64,000 bases of DNA, taken from contig NZ_CAKRNY010000009.1 in assembly GCF_934371575.1 (NCBI RefSeq), positions 1 through 64,000 of the forward strand, in the 5' to 3' direction. Shown here in pieces: positions 6,431 to 15,388 of this stretch (position 1 is its first letter; the number at the start of each line of letters is the position of its first letter). The translations under genes were made by a program, and so were the position numbers. A model generated the notes under the pieces. It searched no databases. It was not told where the DNA came from and was given only the letters and a program-made list of their open reading frames with translations. This stretch comes from an uncultured Blautia sp. (GTDB lineage Bacteria > Bacillota > Clostridia > Lachnospirales > Lachnospiraceae).

Positions 6431-7810
6431 TTATTTCAGAAAAACATGGATCAGCTTTTCATAAATTTTTCTGTAAGGCTGATATCTCATAGGCAGATCA
6501 ATCCAGGTCTTTTTATCTACAATGCTCTTATAATGAGTAAATGTTTCGAAGCCCTTTTCACCGTGATAACTTCCCATGCCGCTTTCACCAAAGCCGCCGA
6601 AAGGCATTTCGCTGGTAGCAAGGTGGATAATTACATCGTTTATACATCCACCGCCAAAACCGCATTTGGAAGTAACCTCCTCACAGACTGCAGTACTTTG
6701 GGCAAATATATAAAGAGCAAGGGGATGCGCCATGGAGTTCACCTTCTGGATCACTTCTTCGATGGAATCAAAAGTGAGAACCGGAAGTACCGGACCAAAG
6801 ATTTCCTCCTGCATGATGGCATCCTCAAAGGTTACATCTGCCATTACAGTAGGTTCGATCTGCAAAGTTTCAGGACGGACAGTGCCGCCGCAGATAACCT
6901 TGGTGGAATCGATTAAGCCTTGGATACGGTTAAAATGCTTTTCATTAATGATTTTTCCATAATTTTTATTATCAAGAGGCACTTTTCCAAATTGCTTCTG
7001 AATCTGTTTCTGAATCTGCTTCAGAAGTTCATCCTTTACGTCTTTGTGGCAGTAGATATAATCAGGAGCCACGCATGTCTGACCGCAATTCAGATATTTT
7101 CCAAATACAATACGTCTGGCAGCAAGCCTGATATCTGCAGATTTATCCACGATGCAGGGGCTTTTCCCTCCAAGCTCCAGAGTAACCGGTGTGAGATGTT
7201 CGCTGGCGTGACGCATCACTTCCTTACCTACAGCCTGGCTGCCGGTGAAAAAGATATAGTCAAAATGCTCCTGAAGAAGACAGGCATTTTCCTGCCGTCC
7301 TCCCATGACAATGGCCACATACTCTTCCGGAAAGCATTCGCGGATGATTTCACAGATAATATTACCGGTGGCAGGAGAGTAGGCGCTGGGCTTTACTACT
7401 GCAGTATTTCCGGCAGCAATTGCGTCTACCAGCGGATCAAAGGTGAGAAGGAATGGATAGTTCCATGGACTCATGATCAAAGTGACGCCGTACGGAGAAG
7501 GCTTCCGGTAGCTTCTGGAATGAAACTGGGCAAGTGGTGTATGTACTGTTTTTTCTTCGGAAAGAGAACGAATGTGCTTCAGCATGTAGGTGATCTCACT
7601 GAGAACAAGGCCGGATTCACACATGTAGCTCTCGAAGCTGCTTTTTCCAAGGTCTGCCTTCAGGGCAGCATTAATCTGTTCCTGGTGAGCCTGAATGGAG
7701 GCTTGCAGCTTTTTCAGGGCATTGATACGAAAATCAATGCTCAGGGTTGCACCTGTATAAAAATATTTCCGTTGTTTGCGGATGATTTCCTGAATTGCTT
7801 CCTGTGTCAT
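6431..7810 (-). CDS. NAD(P)-dependent aldehyde dehydrogenase (class 3 type)
   Basis: A 459-residue enzyme oxidising aldehydes to acids. Motifs are SPWNYPF, FTGSQAVGKEVM (NAD site), TLELGGKSP with the general-base Glu, NCGQTCVAPDY with the catalytic Cys, QEEIFGPVLPV and the MPFGGFGESGMGSYHG end. Length and the C-terminal KSIVDKKTWIDLPMRYQPY region match short, membrane-associated class 3 ALDHs acting on medium/long-chain or aromatic aldehydes. AAAGGA precedes ATG. It is 24 nt downstream of the alcohol dehydrogenase on the same strand, so the two probably form one operon interconverting alcohol, aldehyde and acid. The true substrate is unknown. Confidence 0.93.
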   Translation of the reverse strand: MTQEAIQEIIRKQRKYFYTGATLSIDFRINALKKLQASIQAHQEQINAALKADLGKSSFESYMCESGLVLSEITYMLKHIRSLSEEKTVHTPLAQFHSRSYRKPSPYGVTLIMSPWNYPFLLTFDPLVDAIAAGNTAVVKPSAYSPATGNIICEIIRECFPEEYVAIVMGGRQENACLLQEHFDYIFFTGSQAVGKEVMRHASEHLTPVTLELGGKSPCIVDKSADIRLAARRIVFGKYLNCGQTCVAPDYIYCHKDVKDELLKQIQKQIQKQFGKVPLDNKNYGKIINEKHFNRIQGLIDSTKVICGGTVRPETLQIEPTVMADVTFEDAIMQEEIFGPVLPVLTFDSIEEVIQKVNSMAHPLALYIFAQSTAVCEEVTSKCGFGGGCINDVIIHLATSEMPFGGFGESGMGSYHGEKGFETFTHYKSIVDKKTWIDLPMRYQPYRKIYEKLIHVFLK

Positions 7811-7834
7811 GGAAAAATCCTTTCTGATTTTGAT

Positions 7835-9055
7835 TTATTGTAGGGAGGTTTCTTCTGCTGGCATTAGCATATAGTAAAATTTTTCCAGCTCATGGGCATC
7901 CATCAATACCGGAACTGGATAAAGAGGATTTGCCTCTTTGTCTGCATAATGGGACAACTTGGGAATGTCTTCTTCTCTGATCTGGGGGATGGTATCGCCG
8001 ATTCCAAAACGTGTCTTCATATCCTTGATTGCCTGAATAAAAAGCAGTGCTGCTTCTTCTACAGGTGTTTCGCGGGTGGCAATACCTGCGGCGACAGAAA
8101 GCGCAGCCAGCTTTTTATAAATGGTTTTCCCATAGGACTCAAGAACATGGGGAAGCAGTATGGCATTGGCAAGTCCATGAGGAACGTTATACTGTCCGCC
8201 CAGGGAATGGGCTACTGCGTGAACATAGCCTACGTAGGATTTTGTAAAAGCACAGCCTGCGAAATAGGAGGCACGAAGCATGTTTTTGCGGGCTTCTTTA
8301 TTAGTGCCGTCTGTGTAGGCAGTATCCAGATTGTTGAAAATCAGCTGTACAGCGTCCAGGGCATTCTTTCTGGTACCTGGTGTGGTGGAGTTTCCAATGT
8401 ATGCTTCAACTGCATGTGTGAGCGCATCCATACCGGTTGTAGCAGTGATAAATGGGGGAAGACTTAGAGTAACCTTCGGATCCAGAACTGCGTAACGCGG
8501 AATCAGAGGAAAATCATTGATGGCGTATTTATATCTGGTTTCTGAGTCAACGATTACAGCGGCTAAAGTGGTTTCGCTTCCTGTTCCGGCTGTTGTGGGA
8601 ACTGCGATGAGCAGAGGAAGCCGTTTATGCACCTTCAGGATGCCCTTCATCTTTGCAAGAGACTGGTGCGGCCTGGCAACTCTGGCACCTACCGCTTTGG
8701 CGCAATCCATACTGGAACCACCGCCGAAGCCGATGATGGCACTACAGTTATTTTGGTGATAAAGCTCAAGCGCTTCTGCCACATTTTCTGTAGTTGGATT
8801 TGCCACTGTTTTGTCATAAAGGATATAGGAAATACTGCTGTCTGTCAATGCCTTTTCCAGACGCTGTGTCAGACCCAGCTTGTGTATTCCGGCATCTGTG
8901 ATGATCAATACGTTTTCGCATTGTTTCTTTTTCAGTACATCAGGAACAGCCTTCAGGCTTCCGATGATTTCCGGATTTCGGTAAGGCAGAAATGGAAGAG
9001 CAAATTTAAAAACGTTCTGAAAAATTCTGCAGTAAATTTTTTTTATGGGCTTCAT
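7835..9055 (-). CDS. iron-containing alcohol dehydrogenase
   Basis: A 406-residue group III dehydrogenase. The NAD(P) site is GFGGGSSMDCAKAVG, followed by PTTAGTGSETT, and the metal-binding Asp/His residues lie in TTGMDALTHAVEAY and YVHAVAHSLGGQYNVPHGLANAILLPHV. The N-terminus (about 35 residues with FQNVFKFALPFLPYRNPEIIG) is longer than in short Fe-ADHs and may associate with membranes. Its own start has a weak ribosome site (GCGAG-like). First gene of a two-gene unit with the aldehyde dehydrogenase, transcribed from the promoter at 9112-9139. Confidence 0.93.
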   Translation of the reverse strand: MKPIKKIYCRIFQNVFKFALPFLPYRNPEIIGSLKAVPDVLKKKQCENVLIITDAGIHKLGLTQRLEKALTDSSISYILYDKTVANPTTENVAEALELYHQNNCSAIIGFGGGSSMDCAKAVGARVARPHQSLAKMKGILKVHKRLPLLIAVPTTAGTGSETTLAAVIVDSETRYKYAINDFPLIPRYAVLDPKVTLSLPPFITATTGMDALTHAVEAYIGNSTTPGTRKNALDAVQLIFNNLDTAYTDGTNKEARKNMLRASYFAGCAFTKSYVGYVHAVAHSLGGQYNVPHGLANAILLPHVLESYGKTIYKKLAALSVAAGIATRETPVEEAALLFIQAIKDMKTRFGIGDTIPQIREEDIPKLSHYADKEANPLYPVPVLMDAHELEKFYYMLMPAEETSLQ

Positions 9056-9111
9056 ATCAGTTTCTCGCTTTCTGGTAGATCGTTATATCTGTATCGTGTT
9101 TCACAAAAAGA

Positions 9112-9139
9112 ATTATATCATGCTATCAAATATTGTAAA
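9112..9139 (-). promoter_or_regulatory. promoter of the alcohol/aldehyde dehydrogenase unit
   Basis: On the minus strand: TTTACA (plus 9134-9139), a 16-bp spacer and TATAAT (plus 9112-9117), 57 nt before the start codon of the alcohol dehydrogenase. Confidence 0.6.
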
Positions 9140-9230
9140 GATAAAATAATTTTATAATCAAAATAAAAACACTGCATATCCCTGCCAGATAAAATAGACA
9201 GATGTACAGGCACATTTCAGACGCTGTGTC

Positions 9231-9259
9231 TCGACTGATGCCGGAGGTTGTGCTATACT
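9231..9259 (+). promoter_or_regulatory. extended -10 promoter of the GTPase-NYN gene
   Basis: TCGACT (9231-9236), 17 bp and TGCTATACT with -10 TATACT at 9254-9259. The predicted start near 9266 leaves a leader of about 30 nt. Confidence 0.6.
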
Positions 9260-9295
9260 TAAAAGGTGATGATTTTCCAAAGAGGAGGCGTTTGC

Positions 9296-12034
9296 GTGAG
9301 TGAACAGTCAGAGAAAATAAAGAAAAACATTTGTATGGGGCTTCTGGCTCATGTAGATGCAGGAAAAACTACATTGTCAGAAGCACTTTTATATTTAAGC
9401 GGAAAAATCCGTAAGCCGGGAAGAGTGGATCACAAAGATGCATATCTGGATACCTCTCCGCTGGAAAGAGAGCGTGGAATCACTATTTTTTCCAAGCAGG
9501 CTGTGCTGGAGTTTCCAAAGACACGGGTTACTCTTCTGGATACACCGGGACATGTGGATTTCTCGGCAGAGATGGAGCGTACACTGCAGGTCCTTGATTA
9601 TGCAGTACTTTTGATCAATGGGGCGGATGGCGTGCAGGGACATACCGTAACATTGTGGAAGCTGCTGGAGCGGTATAAGGTTCCGGTTTTTATTTTTGTG
9701 AATAAAATGGACCAGGATGGAACAGACCAGGCGGCACTTCTTGCTGAACTGAAAAAGAGATTAAATGAGAACTGCATAAATTTTTCTTTCTCAGAAGAAT
9801 TTTGGGAGAGTCTTGCAATGTGTGATGAAGATCTTCTGGAAAAATATCTGGAGACAGGGGAAGTATCAGAAAAAGAAATTATGGATCTGATCGCTGACAG
9901 GAAGGTTTTTCCTTGTTATTTCGGTTCAGCGCTGAAAATGCAGGGCGTGGAAGAACTGATCCTTGGGCTGGACACTTATACAAGATGTCCCGTCTATCCG
10001 GAGACTTTTGGTGCAAAGGTTTATAAGATCGCCAGAGATGATCAGGGAAACCGTCTTTCCTATATGAAAATAACAGGGGGAACCCTGAAAGTAAAAGAGC
10101 TTCTTACCACCAGCAGAGGAAATGTGGCAGCAGGAGATGAAATTTGGGAAGAAAAAGCAGATCAGATCAGGATCTATTCCGGTGCAAAGTTTGAGCTGGC
10201 CAAAGAGGCGCCTGCAGGAACTGTGTGTGCGGTGACTGGACTTATCCATACTTTTCCGGGACAGGGACTTGGGGTGACGGAGAATTCCAATATGCCCGTG
10301 CTGGAGCCAGTCTTAAACTATCAGATTATTTTACCGGAAGGCTGTGATGTACACCAGATGTTAAAGAAGCTGAAGGAACTGGAAGAGGAAGATCCTCAGC
10401 TGCACATTTTATGGGATGAACAGCTAGGAGAAATTCACGCTATGCTTATGGGAGATGTACAGATCGAGATCCTGAAACGGCTGATCTGGGAGCGCTTTCA
10501 TGTGGCTGTGGATTTCGGAGCCGGAAATATCGTATATAAGGAAACAATTGCTGCACCGGTGGAAGGTGTGGGACATTTTGAGCCGCTGCGCCATTATGCG
10601 GAGGTTCATCTCCTTCTGGAACCGGGAGAGCCGGGAAGCGGTCTTCAGTTTTTTACAGCCTGCAGTGAGGATGTGCTGGACCGGAACTGGCAGAGGCTGA
10701 TTCTTACCCATCTTGAAGAAAAGGAACACAGAGGTGTGCTGACCGGATCACCGGTTACGGATATGCAGATCACATTGCTGACCGGTCGTGCCCATCTGAA
10801 GCACACAGAGGGCGGTGATTTCCGTCAGGCCACCTACAGGGCGGTTCGCCAGGGATTGAAAAAAGCGCAGAATGTTCTGCTTGAGCCCTATTATGAATTC
10901 CGGCTGGAAGTGCCGGTTGACTGTGTTGGCCGCGCTATGACAGACATTCAAAAAATGCAGGGTACTATACTGCCGCCGGAAAATGAGGATATGACTGCGA
11001 TTCTTAAGGGCAAGGCTCCTGTCTCGGCTATGCGTGACTACCAGAAGGATGTGATTTCCTATACAAGAGGAATGGGAAGACTGTTCTGCAGCCTGAAGGG
11101 TTATGAACCCTGCAAAAACCAGGATGAGATCGTGGAGCAGCTTGGATACGATTCCGAGCGGGATCTGGAGAATCCGACAGGCTCTGTATTCTGTGCCCAT
11201 GGAGCCGGATTTGTGGTTCCATGGTACGAAGTGGAAGATTATATGCATCTGGATTCAGGAGTTGTAGAAGAACTTACGGATAATTCTGAAGGTGAAGGCA
11301 GCGAAGTGGAAGACAGTACAGAATCAAAAGGAAAGTTTTCAGGCTATCAGCCGCCGAAATCCGCTTACCAGGGCAGTTACGAGGACGATAAAGAGCTTCA
11401 GGCGATTTTTGAGCGCACCTTTGGTCCGGTAAAACGAGACCGGGTGTCCTCTTATAAAAAAGTGGTAAGCGCTCCATCTTTTTCAGGCAGTGGTGTATCA
11501 GGAAAAAAGGACAGAGAAGAATACCTTCTTGTAGATGGATACAATATTATTTTTGCATGGCCGGAACTGAAGGAACTGGCAGATGCGGATGTCCGTGCAG
11601 CACAGACAAAGCTGATGGATATCCTAAGTAATTATCAGGGATATAAGAAATGTACGTTGATCCTGGTCTTTGACGCTTACAAGGTAGAAGGGCATCAGGA
11701 AGAAGTTTTTGCCTATCATAACATCCACGTGGTTTACACAAAGGAAGCGGAAACTGCTGACCAGTATATAGAGAAAACCGTTCATAAAATAGGCAGACAG
11801 CATCAGGTAACAGTAGCAACCTCTGATGGTCTGGAGCAGATCATCATTATGGGACAGGGAGCCAGCCGTATTTCTGCAAAGGGCCTGAAAGAGGAGATTG
11901 AAGAGACAAGAAAGCAGCTTCAGCAGGAATGGCATCAGCACCGCCAGTCCAGCCATACCTATCTTTTTGATCATGCAGATGCGCAAACTGCCAGATTGAT
12001 GGAAGAGGTTCGCCTTGGAAAGAAGAAATTATAA
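9296..12034 (+). CDS. ribosomal-protection-like EF-G GTPase fused to a C-terminal NYN nuclease domain
   Basis: A 912-residue protein. The start is GTG 9296 with AGGAGG at 9283-9288. The N-terminal part is a translational GTPase of the TetM/EF-G type: AHVDAGKTT (18-26), RGIT (60-63), DTPGH (82-86), NKMD (136-139), then EF-G-like domains II-V. In the domain IV loop where Tet(M) carries SPVSTP, this protein reads HLKHTEGGDF, so tetracycline protection is not supported. A low-complexity linker (about 660-735) leads to an NYN/YacP-like domain (about 741-875): LLVDGYNIIFAW, LVFDAY, EAETADQYIE and VATSDGLEQ place Asp residues as in PIN/NYN ribonucleases. It is followed by greA after 18 nt. A role at stalled ribosomes, coupling GTP hydrolysis with RNA cleavage, is inference. 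Confidence 0.88.
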   Translation: MSEQSEKIKKNICMGLLAHVDAGKTTLSEALLYLSGKIRKPGRVDHKDAYLDTSPLERERGITIFSKQAVLEFPKTRVTLLDTPGHVDFSAEMERTLQVLDYAVLLINGADGVQGHTVTLWKLLERYKVPVFIFVNKMDQDGTDQAALLAELKKRLNENCINFSFSEEFWESLAMCDEDLLEKYLETGEVSEKEIMDLIADRKVFPCYFGSALKMQGVEELILGLDTYTRCPVYPETFGAKVYKIARDDQGNRLSYMKITGGTLKVKELLTTSRGNVAAGDEIWEEKADQIRIYSGAKFELAKEAPAGTVCAVTGLIHTFPGQGLGVTENSNMPVLEPVLNYQIILPEGCDVHQMLKKLKELEEEDPQLHILWDEQLGEIHAMLMGDVQIEILKRLIWERFHVAVDFGAGNIVYKETIAAPVEGVGHFEPLRHYAEVHLLLEPGEPGSGLQFFTACSEDVLDRNWQRLILTHLEEKEHRGVLTGSPVTDMQITLLTGRAHLKHTEGGDFRQATYRAVRQGLKKAQNVLLEPYYEFRLEVPVDCVGRAMTDIQKMQGTILPPENEDMTAILKGKAPVSAMRDYQKDVISYTRGMGRLFCSLKGYEPCKNQDEIVEQLGYDSERDLENPTGSVFCAHGAGFVVPWYEVEDYMHLDSGVVEELTDNSEGEGSEVEDSTESKGKFSGYQPPKSAYQGSYEDDKELQAIFERTFGPVKRDRVSSYKKVVSAPSFSGSGVSGKKDREEYLLVDGYNIIFAWPELKELADADVRAAQTKLMDILSNYQGYKKCTLILVFDAYKVEGHQEEVFAYHNIHVVYTKEAETADQYIEKTVHKIGRQHQVTVATSDGLEQIIIMGQGASRISAKGLKEEIEETRKQLQQEWHQHRQSSHTYLFDHADAQTARLMEEVRLGKKKL

Positions 12035-12052
12035 AAGAGGAGATGTTTTAAA

Positions 12053-12553
12053 ATGAGAGAGAAGCTTACCAAGAAAGATGTGGAAAAAATTGAGCAGGAA
12101 ATTGAGCATCGCAAGCTTGTTATCCGTAAGGAAGCCATTGAGGCAGTGAAGGAAGCCAGAGCTCAGGGAGATTTAAGCGAAAATTTTGAATATTATGCAG
12201 CAAAGCGGCATAAAAACCAGAATGAAAGCCGTATCCGTTATCTGGAGAATATGCTGAAAACTGCGACGATTGTTTCCGACAGCTCCAGAAGTGATGAGGT
12301 TGGAATGGATGATATTGTGGAAGTTTATTTCGAAGAAGATGATGAGATTGAGAAATACAAGCTTGTTACATCCATACGTGGAAATTCCATGGAGAACCGG
12401 ATCAGTATTGATTCTCCTATTGGCATGGCGCTGAAGGGACACAAGATTGGCGACAGAGTTGAAGTAAAGGTAAATGACAATTACAGTTATTTCCTGGAAA
12501 TCCGTTCCATTGACAAGACCCATTCCGAAGAGGAAGAAATCAGAGGCTTTTAG
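12053..12553 (+). CDS. greA: GreA/GreB-family transcription elongation factor
   Basis: A 166-residue factor that inserts into the RNA polymerase secondary channel and stimulates cleavage of backtracked RNA. The N-terminal coiled coil contains EAVKEARAQGDLSENFEYYAAKRHKNQNESR; the acidic tip D-L-S-E-N is intact. The C-terminal FKBP-like domain has IGMALKGHKIGDRVEV. Length is normal. A GAGGAG site precedes the ATG and the gap from the GTPase-NYN gene is 18 nt, so the pair is probably co-transcribed, joining a transcription and a translation rescue factor. A second greA copy elsewhere in the genome is possible. Confidence 0.93.
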   Translation: MREKLTKKDVEKIEQEIEHRKLVIRKEAIEAVKEARAQGDLSENFEYYAAKRHKNQNESRIRYLENMLKTATIVSDSSRSDEVGMDDIVEVYFEEDDEIEKYKLVTSIRGNSMENRISIDSPIGMALKGHKIGDRVEVKVNDNYSYFLEIRSIDKTHSEEEEIRGF

Positions 12554-12572
12554 AAAAAGTTCTGTATGGGAA

Positions 12573-12721
12573 TTTTACATTTCAAAATATCAATTTTACA
12601 TTTTATTTTACATAACCTGTCAATGGACTTGCTGTATTTGTTAAAAAACCACCAATTGTAAAGTATTTTACATAGATTTAACATTCCTCTCACAAGAGAT
12701 TTTACATAGTCCCCCTATATT
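12573..12721 (+). promoter_or_regulatory. PHO-box-like repeat cluster and promoter before the Na/Pi transporter
   Basis: Six copies of TTTTACAT or TTTAACAT begin at 12573, 12594, 12606, 12666, 12677 and 12700; spacings of 11, 12, 21 and 23 bp approximate one or two helical turns. Gram-positive PhoP boxes are TT(A/T)ACA direct repeats at about 11 bp. The last copy ends 8 bp before a -10 TATATT (12716-12721). This fits activation by the PhoP-like regulator encoded at 14702. Confidence 0.7.
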
Positions 12722-12781
12722 GGATACAGAAACAAAAGAACTTAACAAACAAAGAAAAGGATAAAAAGGAGAGGAAAGGTA

Positions 12782-14551
12782 ATGGATTTTTTTAGCATTC
12801 TGACACTGGTCGGAGGCCTGGCAATGTTTCTGTATGGAATGCAGGTTATGGGGGACGGTCTGGAGAAGCTGTCCGGCGGCAAGCTGGAGAAGATTCTGGA
12901 GAATCTTTCATCCAACCGTGTAAAAGCAGTTCTGGTTGGCGCTGCAGTTACTGCAATCATTCAGTCGTCATCCGCAACTACGGTTATGGTAGTAGGTTTT
13001 GTAAACTCTGGAATTATGCATTTGTCACAGGCAGTTGGTTTTATTATGGGTGCCAATATCGGTACTACAGTTACCGCCTGGATTCTCAGTCTGGCAGGAA
13101 TTGAAAGCTCCAATTTCTTTGTAAGACTTTTAAATCCAAGCTCATTTTCCCCGATTCTGGCTCTTGTGGGCGTGATTTTTATTGTTTTTCTTCACAATGA
13201 AAAGAAGAAAGACATTGGAAACATTATGGTTGGCTTTGCAGTTCTGATGTTTGGAATGAATACCATGAGTGGTGCTGTTAAGCCTCTGGCTGAAGTACCG
13301 GAGTTCACAAACATCCTGCTGAAATTTTCCAATCCGGTTTTAGGTGTGCTGGCTGGTGCGCTGCTCACTGCTGTTATTCAGTCTTCATCAGCTTCTGTTG
13401 GTATTCTGCAGGCACTTTGTGTGACTGGTGCAGTCCGTTATGGAGCTGCTCTTCCAATCATTATGGGACAGAACATTGGAACCTGTATCACAGCAATGCT
13501 TTCTTCTATCGGTGCAACAAAGAATGCAAAAAGAGCTGCAATCGTTCATCTGTATTTTAACATCGTCGGAACCGTTGCATTTATGATAGTATTCTATCTG
13601 CTGAATGGATTTTTACATTTTTCCTTTATTAATGATGTAGCCGGACCTGCCGGAATTGCAGTTATTCACAGTGCATTTAATGTAATTGCAACAGTTGTGC
13701 TTCTTCCATTTGGTAATCTGCTTGTAAAAATGGCCTGTGCAACTGTGCGTGATACGAAAGAAGAGAAAGCTGTTTCTGCAGAGGATCAGGAGTTTATGAT
13801 TCTGGAATCCCGTTTTCTTGTAAATCCTGGTATCGCAATCGAGCAGAGTAAAACAGCTGCGAAAAAAATGGCAGAACAGTCCAAAAATGCACTGAAGCTT
13901 TCCTTTGATCTTTTGGATCATTTCGATGAAGAAACAGCTTTTCGTGTGGAAAAAATCGAGGCAAAGGTTGACCGTTACGAGGATGAGCTTGGAACCTATC
14001 TGATCAAACTGAACCAGAAGGATCTTTCTCTGGAGGACAGTCACAGCCTGTCCATTATGCTCCACTGTATCGGTGATTTTGAACGTATTTCCGATCATGC
14101 ACTTAGCATTATGAAATCTGCAAAGGAGATGGCAGAGAAAAATGCAGGTTTTTCGGAACGTGCAGAGAAAGAACTTCATATTATGGAAAAAGCAGTGTCC
14201 GATATTGTGGACAAGGCATATAAGGTATTTGCAAATCAGGATATAAGAATGGCAGAAGAAATCGAGCCACTGGAGGAAGTGATCGACGAGCTCAGCCGTG
14301 AACTGAAACGACGTCACATAAATCGTCTGCGGGCAGGAGAGTGTACCATTGAGATGGGATTTATCCTATCAGATATCACTACATGTCTGGAGAGAATTGC
14401 AGATCACTGTTCCAATATCGGTGTCTGTGTTACCCAGGTCCGGGAGGATCTTTATGATACCCACAGTCATCTTGATTCTGTGAAAAATGCACCGGGCGAA
14501 CATTTCCATCACGAGCTGGAGGTTGCACGTGTGAACTATATGCTCCCATAA
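12782..14551 (+). CDS. Na/Pi cotransporter with C-terminal PhoU domain
   Basis: A 589-residue membrane protein of the NptA/YjbB family. The two inverted transport repeats each carry the signature QSSSA (QSSSATT at 61-67 and QSSSAS at 199-204), with GANIGTT and GQNIGTC after them. About 8-9 membrane helices fill residues 1-320. The C-terminal part (about 350-560) is helical and PhoU-like, with DFERISDHALSI and CLERIADHCSNIG motifs. It probably imports or exports phosphate with Na+. The upstream PHO-box cluster and the downstream PhoP/PhoR pair make phosphate control likely. Confidence 0.93.
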   Translation: MDFFSILTLVGGLAMFLYGMQVMGDGLEKLSGGKLEKILENLSSNRVKAVLVGAAVTAIIQSSSATTVMVVGFVNSGIMHLSQAVGFIMGANIGTTVTAWILSLAGIESSNFFVRLLNPSSFSPILALVGVIFIVFLHNEKKKDIGNIMVGFAVLMFGMNTMSGAVKPLAEVPEFTNILLKFSNPVLGVLAGALLTAVIQSSSASVGILQALCVTGAVRYGAALPIIMGQNIGTCITAMLSSIGATKNAKRAAIVHLYFNIVGTVAFMIVFYLLNGFLHFSFINDVAGPAGIAVIHSAFNVIATVVLLPFGNLLVKMACATVRDTKEEKAVSAEDQEFMILESRFLVNPGIAIEQSKTAAKKMAEQSKNALKLSFDLLDHFDEETAFRVEKIEAKVDRYEDELGTYLIKLNQKDLSLEDSHSLSIMLHCIGDFERISDHALSIMKSAKEMAEKNAGFSERAEKELHIMEKAVSDIVDKAYKVFANQDIRMAEEIEPLEEVIDELSRELKRRHINRLRAGECTIEMGFILSDITTCLERIADHCSNIGVCVTQVREDLYDTHSHLDSVKNAPGEHFHHELEVARVNYMLP

Positions 14552-14570
14552 CAGCCTTTTTTGTCTGATT

Positions 14571-14606
14571 TTTACAGTAACTTTACAAGTGTATACTTGT
14601 TATAAG
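14571..14606 (+). promoter_or_regulatory. short PHO-box pair before the phoP-like gene
   Basis: TTTACA at 14571 and again at 14582, exactly 11 bp apart, followed by -10-like TATACT (14592-14597) and TATAAG (14601-14606). It repeats the motif seen before the transporter and suggests autoregulation. Confidence 0.5.
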
Positions 14607-14701
14607 CGGGAAAAAAACGTATACTGAACAATAATAATTTTAACCGATTGAAAGGCTGCGTGAAATGAAACCTTAACAAGATGTGGGAGGAGTGACTGGA
14701 A

Positions 14702-15388
14702 ATGATTTTTTGTGTTGAAGATGATAATAATATTCGGGATCTTTTAGTATATACACTGGAAACCACCGGATTTCATGCAAAGGGGCTGACGGATTCTCAG
14801 GAATTGTGGAAGGCTCTTGCACAGGAGGAGCCGGAATTGATCCTTCTGGATATTATGCTTCCGGGGGAGGATGGATATTCAATTCTGGAGAAACTGAAGA
14901 AATCCTCCGGAACCAGAGAGATTCCCATAATCATGGTAACAGCCAAGGAGGCAGAATTTGATAAGGTGCGTGCGCTGGAAGCCGGAGCAGACGATTACAT
15001 CACCAAGCCATTTGGCATGATGGAATTTATTGCAAGGGTAAAGGCGGTGCTTCGCCGCAGCAGCCGCCACGGAGATGACAGGGAGCTTCGCTGTGAGGAA
15101 CTGAGCATTTTTCCGGGACGTCATCAGGTTTACTGTGGCGATCAGCAGGTAGAGCTGACAAGAAAGGAATTTGAGCTTCTTCTTTATCTGATGGAAAATA
15201 GAGGAATCGTTATGACACGTGACCAGATACTGTGTCATATATGGGGCTATGATTTTGACGGAGAGACCAGAACTGTGGATGTGCATGTGCGGACACTCAG
15301 GCAGAAGCTTGGAGAAACCGGCAGACTGGTGGAAACTGTCCGTGGCGTAGGATACCGAATGGCAGATAAGGGAGGCAGTCAGGGATGA
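14702..15388 (+). CDS. OmpR/PhoB-type response regulator, probably phosphate-responsive
   Basis: A 228-residue regulator. The receiver domain (1-118) has EDD at 6-8, phospho-acceptor D50 in LILLDIMLPGEDG, the Thr in IIMVTAKE and Lys in YITKPF. The winged helix (about 130-225) has LTRKEFELLLYLMENRGIVMTRDQIL and RTVDVHVRTLRQKL, typical of PhoB/PhoP. GGGAGGAG (14685-14692) precedes ATG. It overlaps the kinase gene by 4 nt. The neighbouring Na/Pi cotransporter and PHO-like boxes support a PhoP role; the assignment rests on context. Confidence 0.92.
   Translation: MIFCVEDDNNIRDLLVYTLETTGFHAKGLTDSQELWKALAQEEPELILLDIMLPGEDGYSILEKLKKSSGTREIPIIMVTAKEAEFDKVRALEAGADDYITKPFGMMEFIARVKAVLRRSSRHGDDRELRCEELSIFPGRHQVYCGDQQVELTRKEFELLLYLMENRGIVMTRDQILCHIWGYDFDGETRTVDVHVRTLRQKLGETGRLVETVRGVGYRMADKGGSQG

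Noticed and set aside
6920-7843. 307-codon frame opposite the aldehyde dehydrogenase
   Set aside because: It is the antisense shadow of a gene with intact catalytic motifs and has no recognisable domain.
9296-12034. Tetracycline resistance protein
   Set aside because: The domain IV loop that carries SPVSTP in Tet(M) reads HLKHTEGGDF, and the protein has an extra NYN domain.
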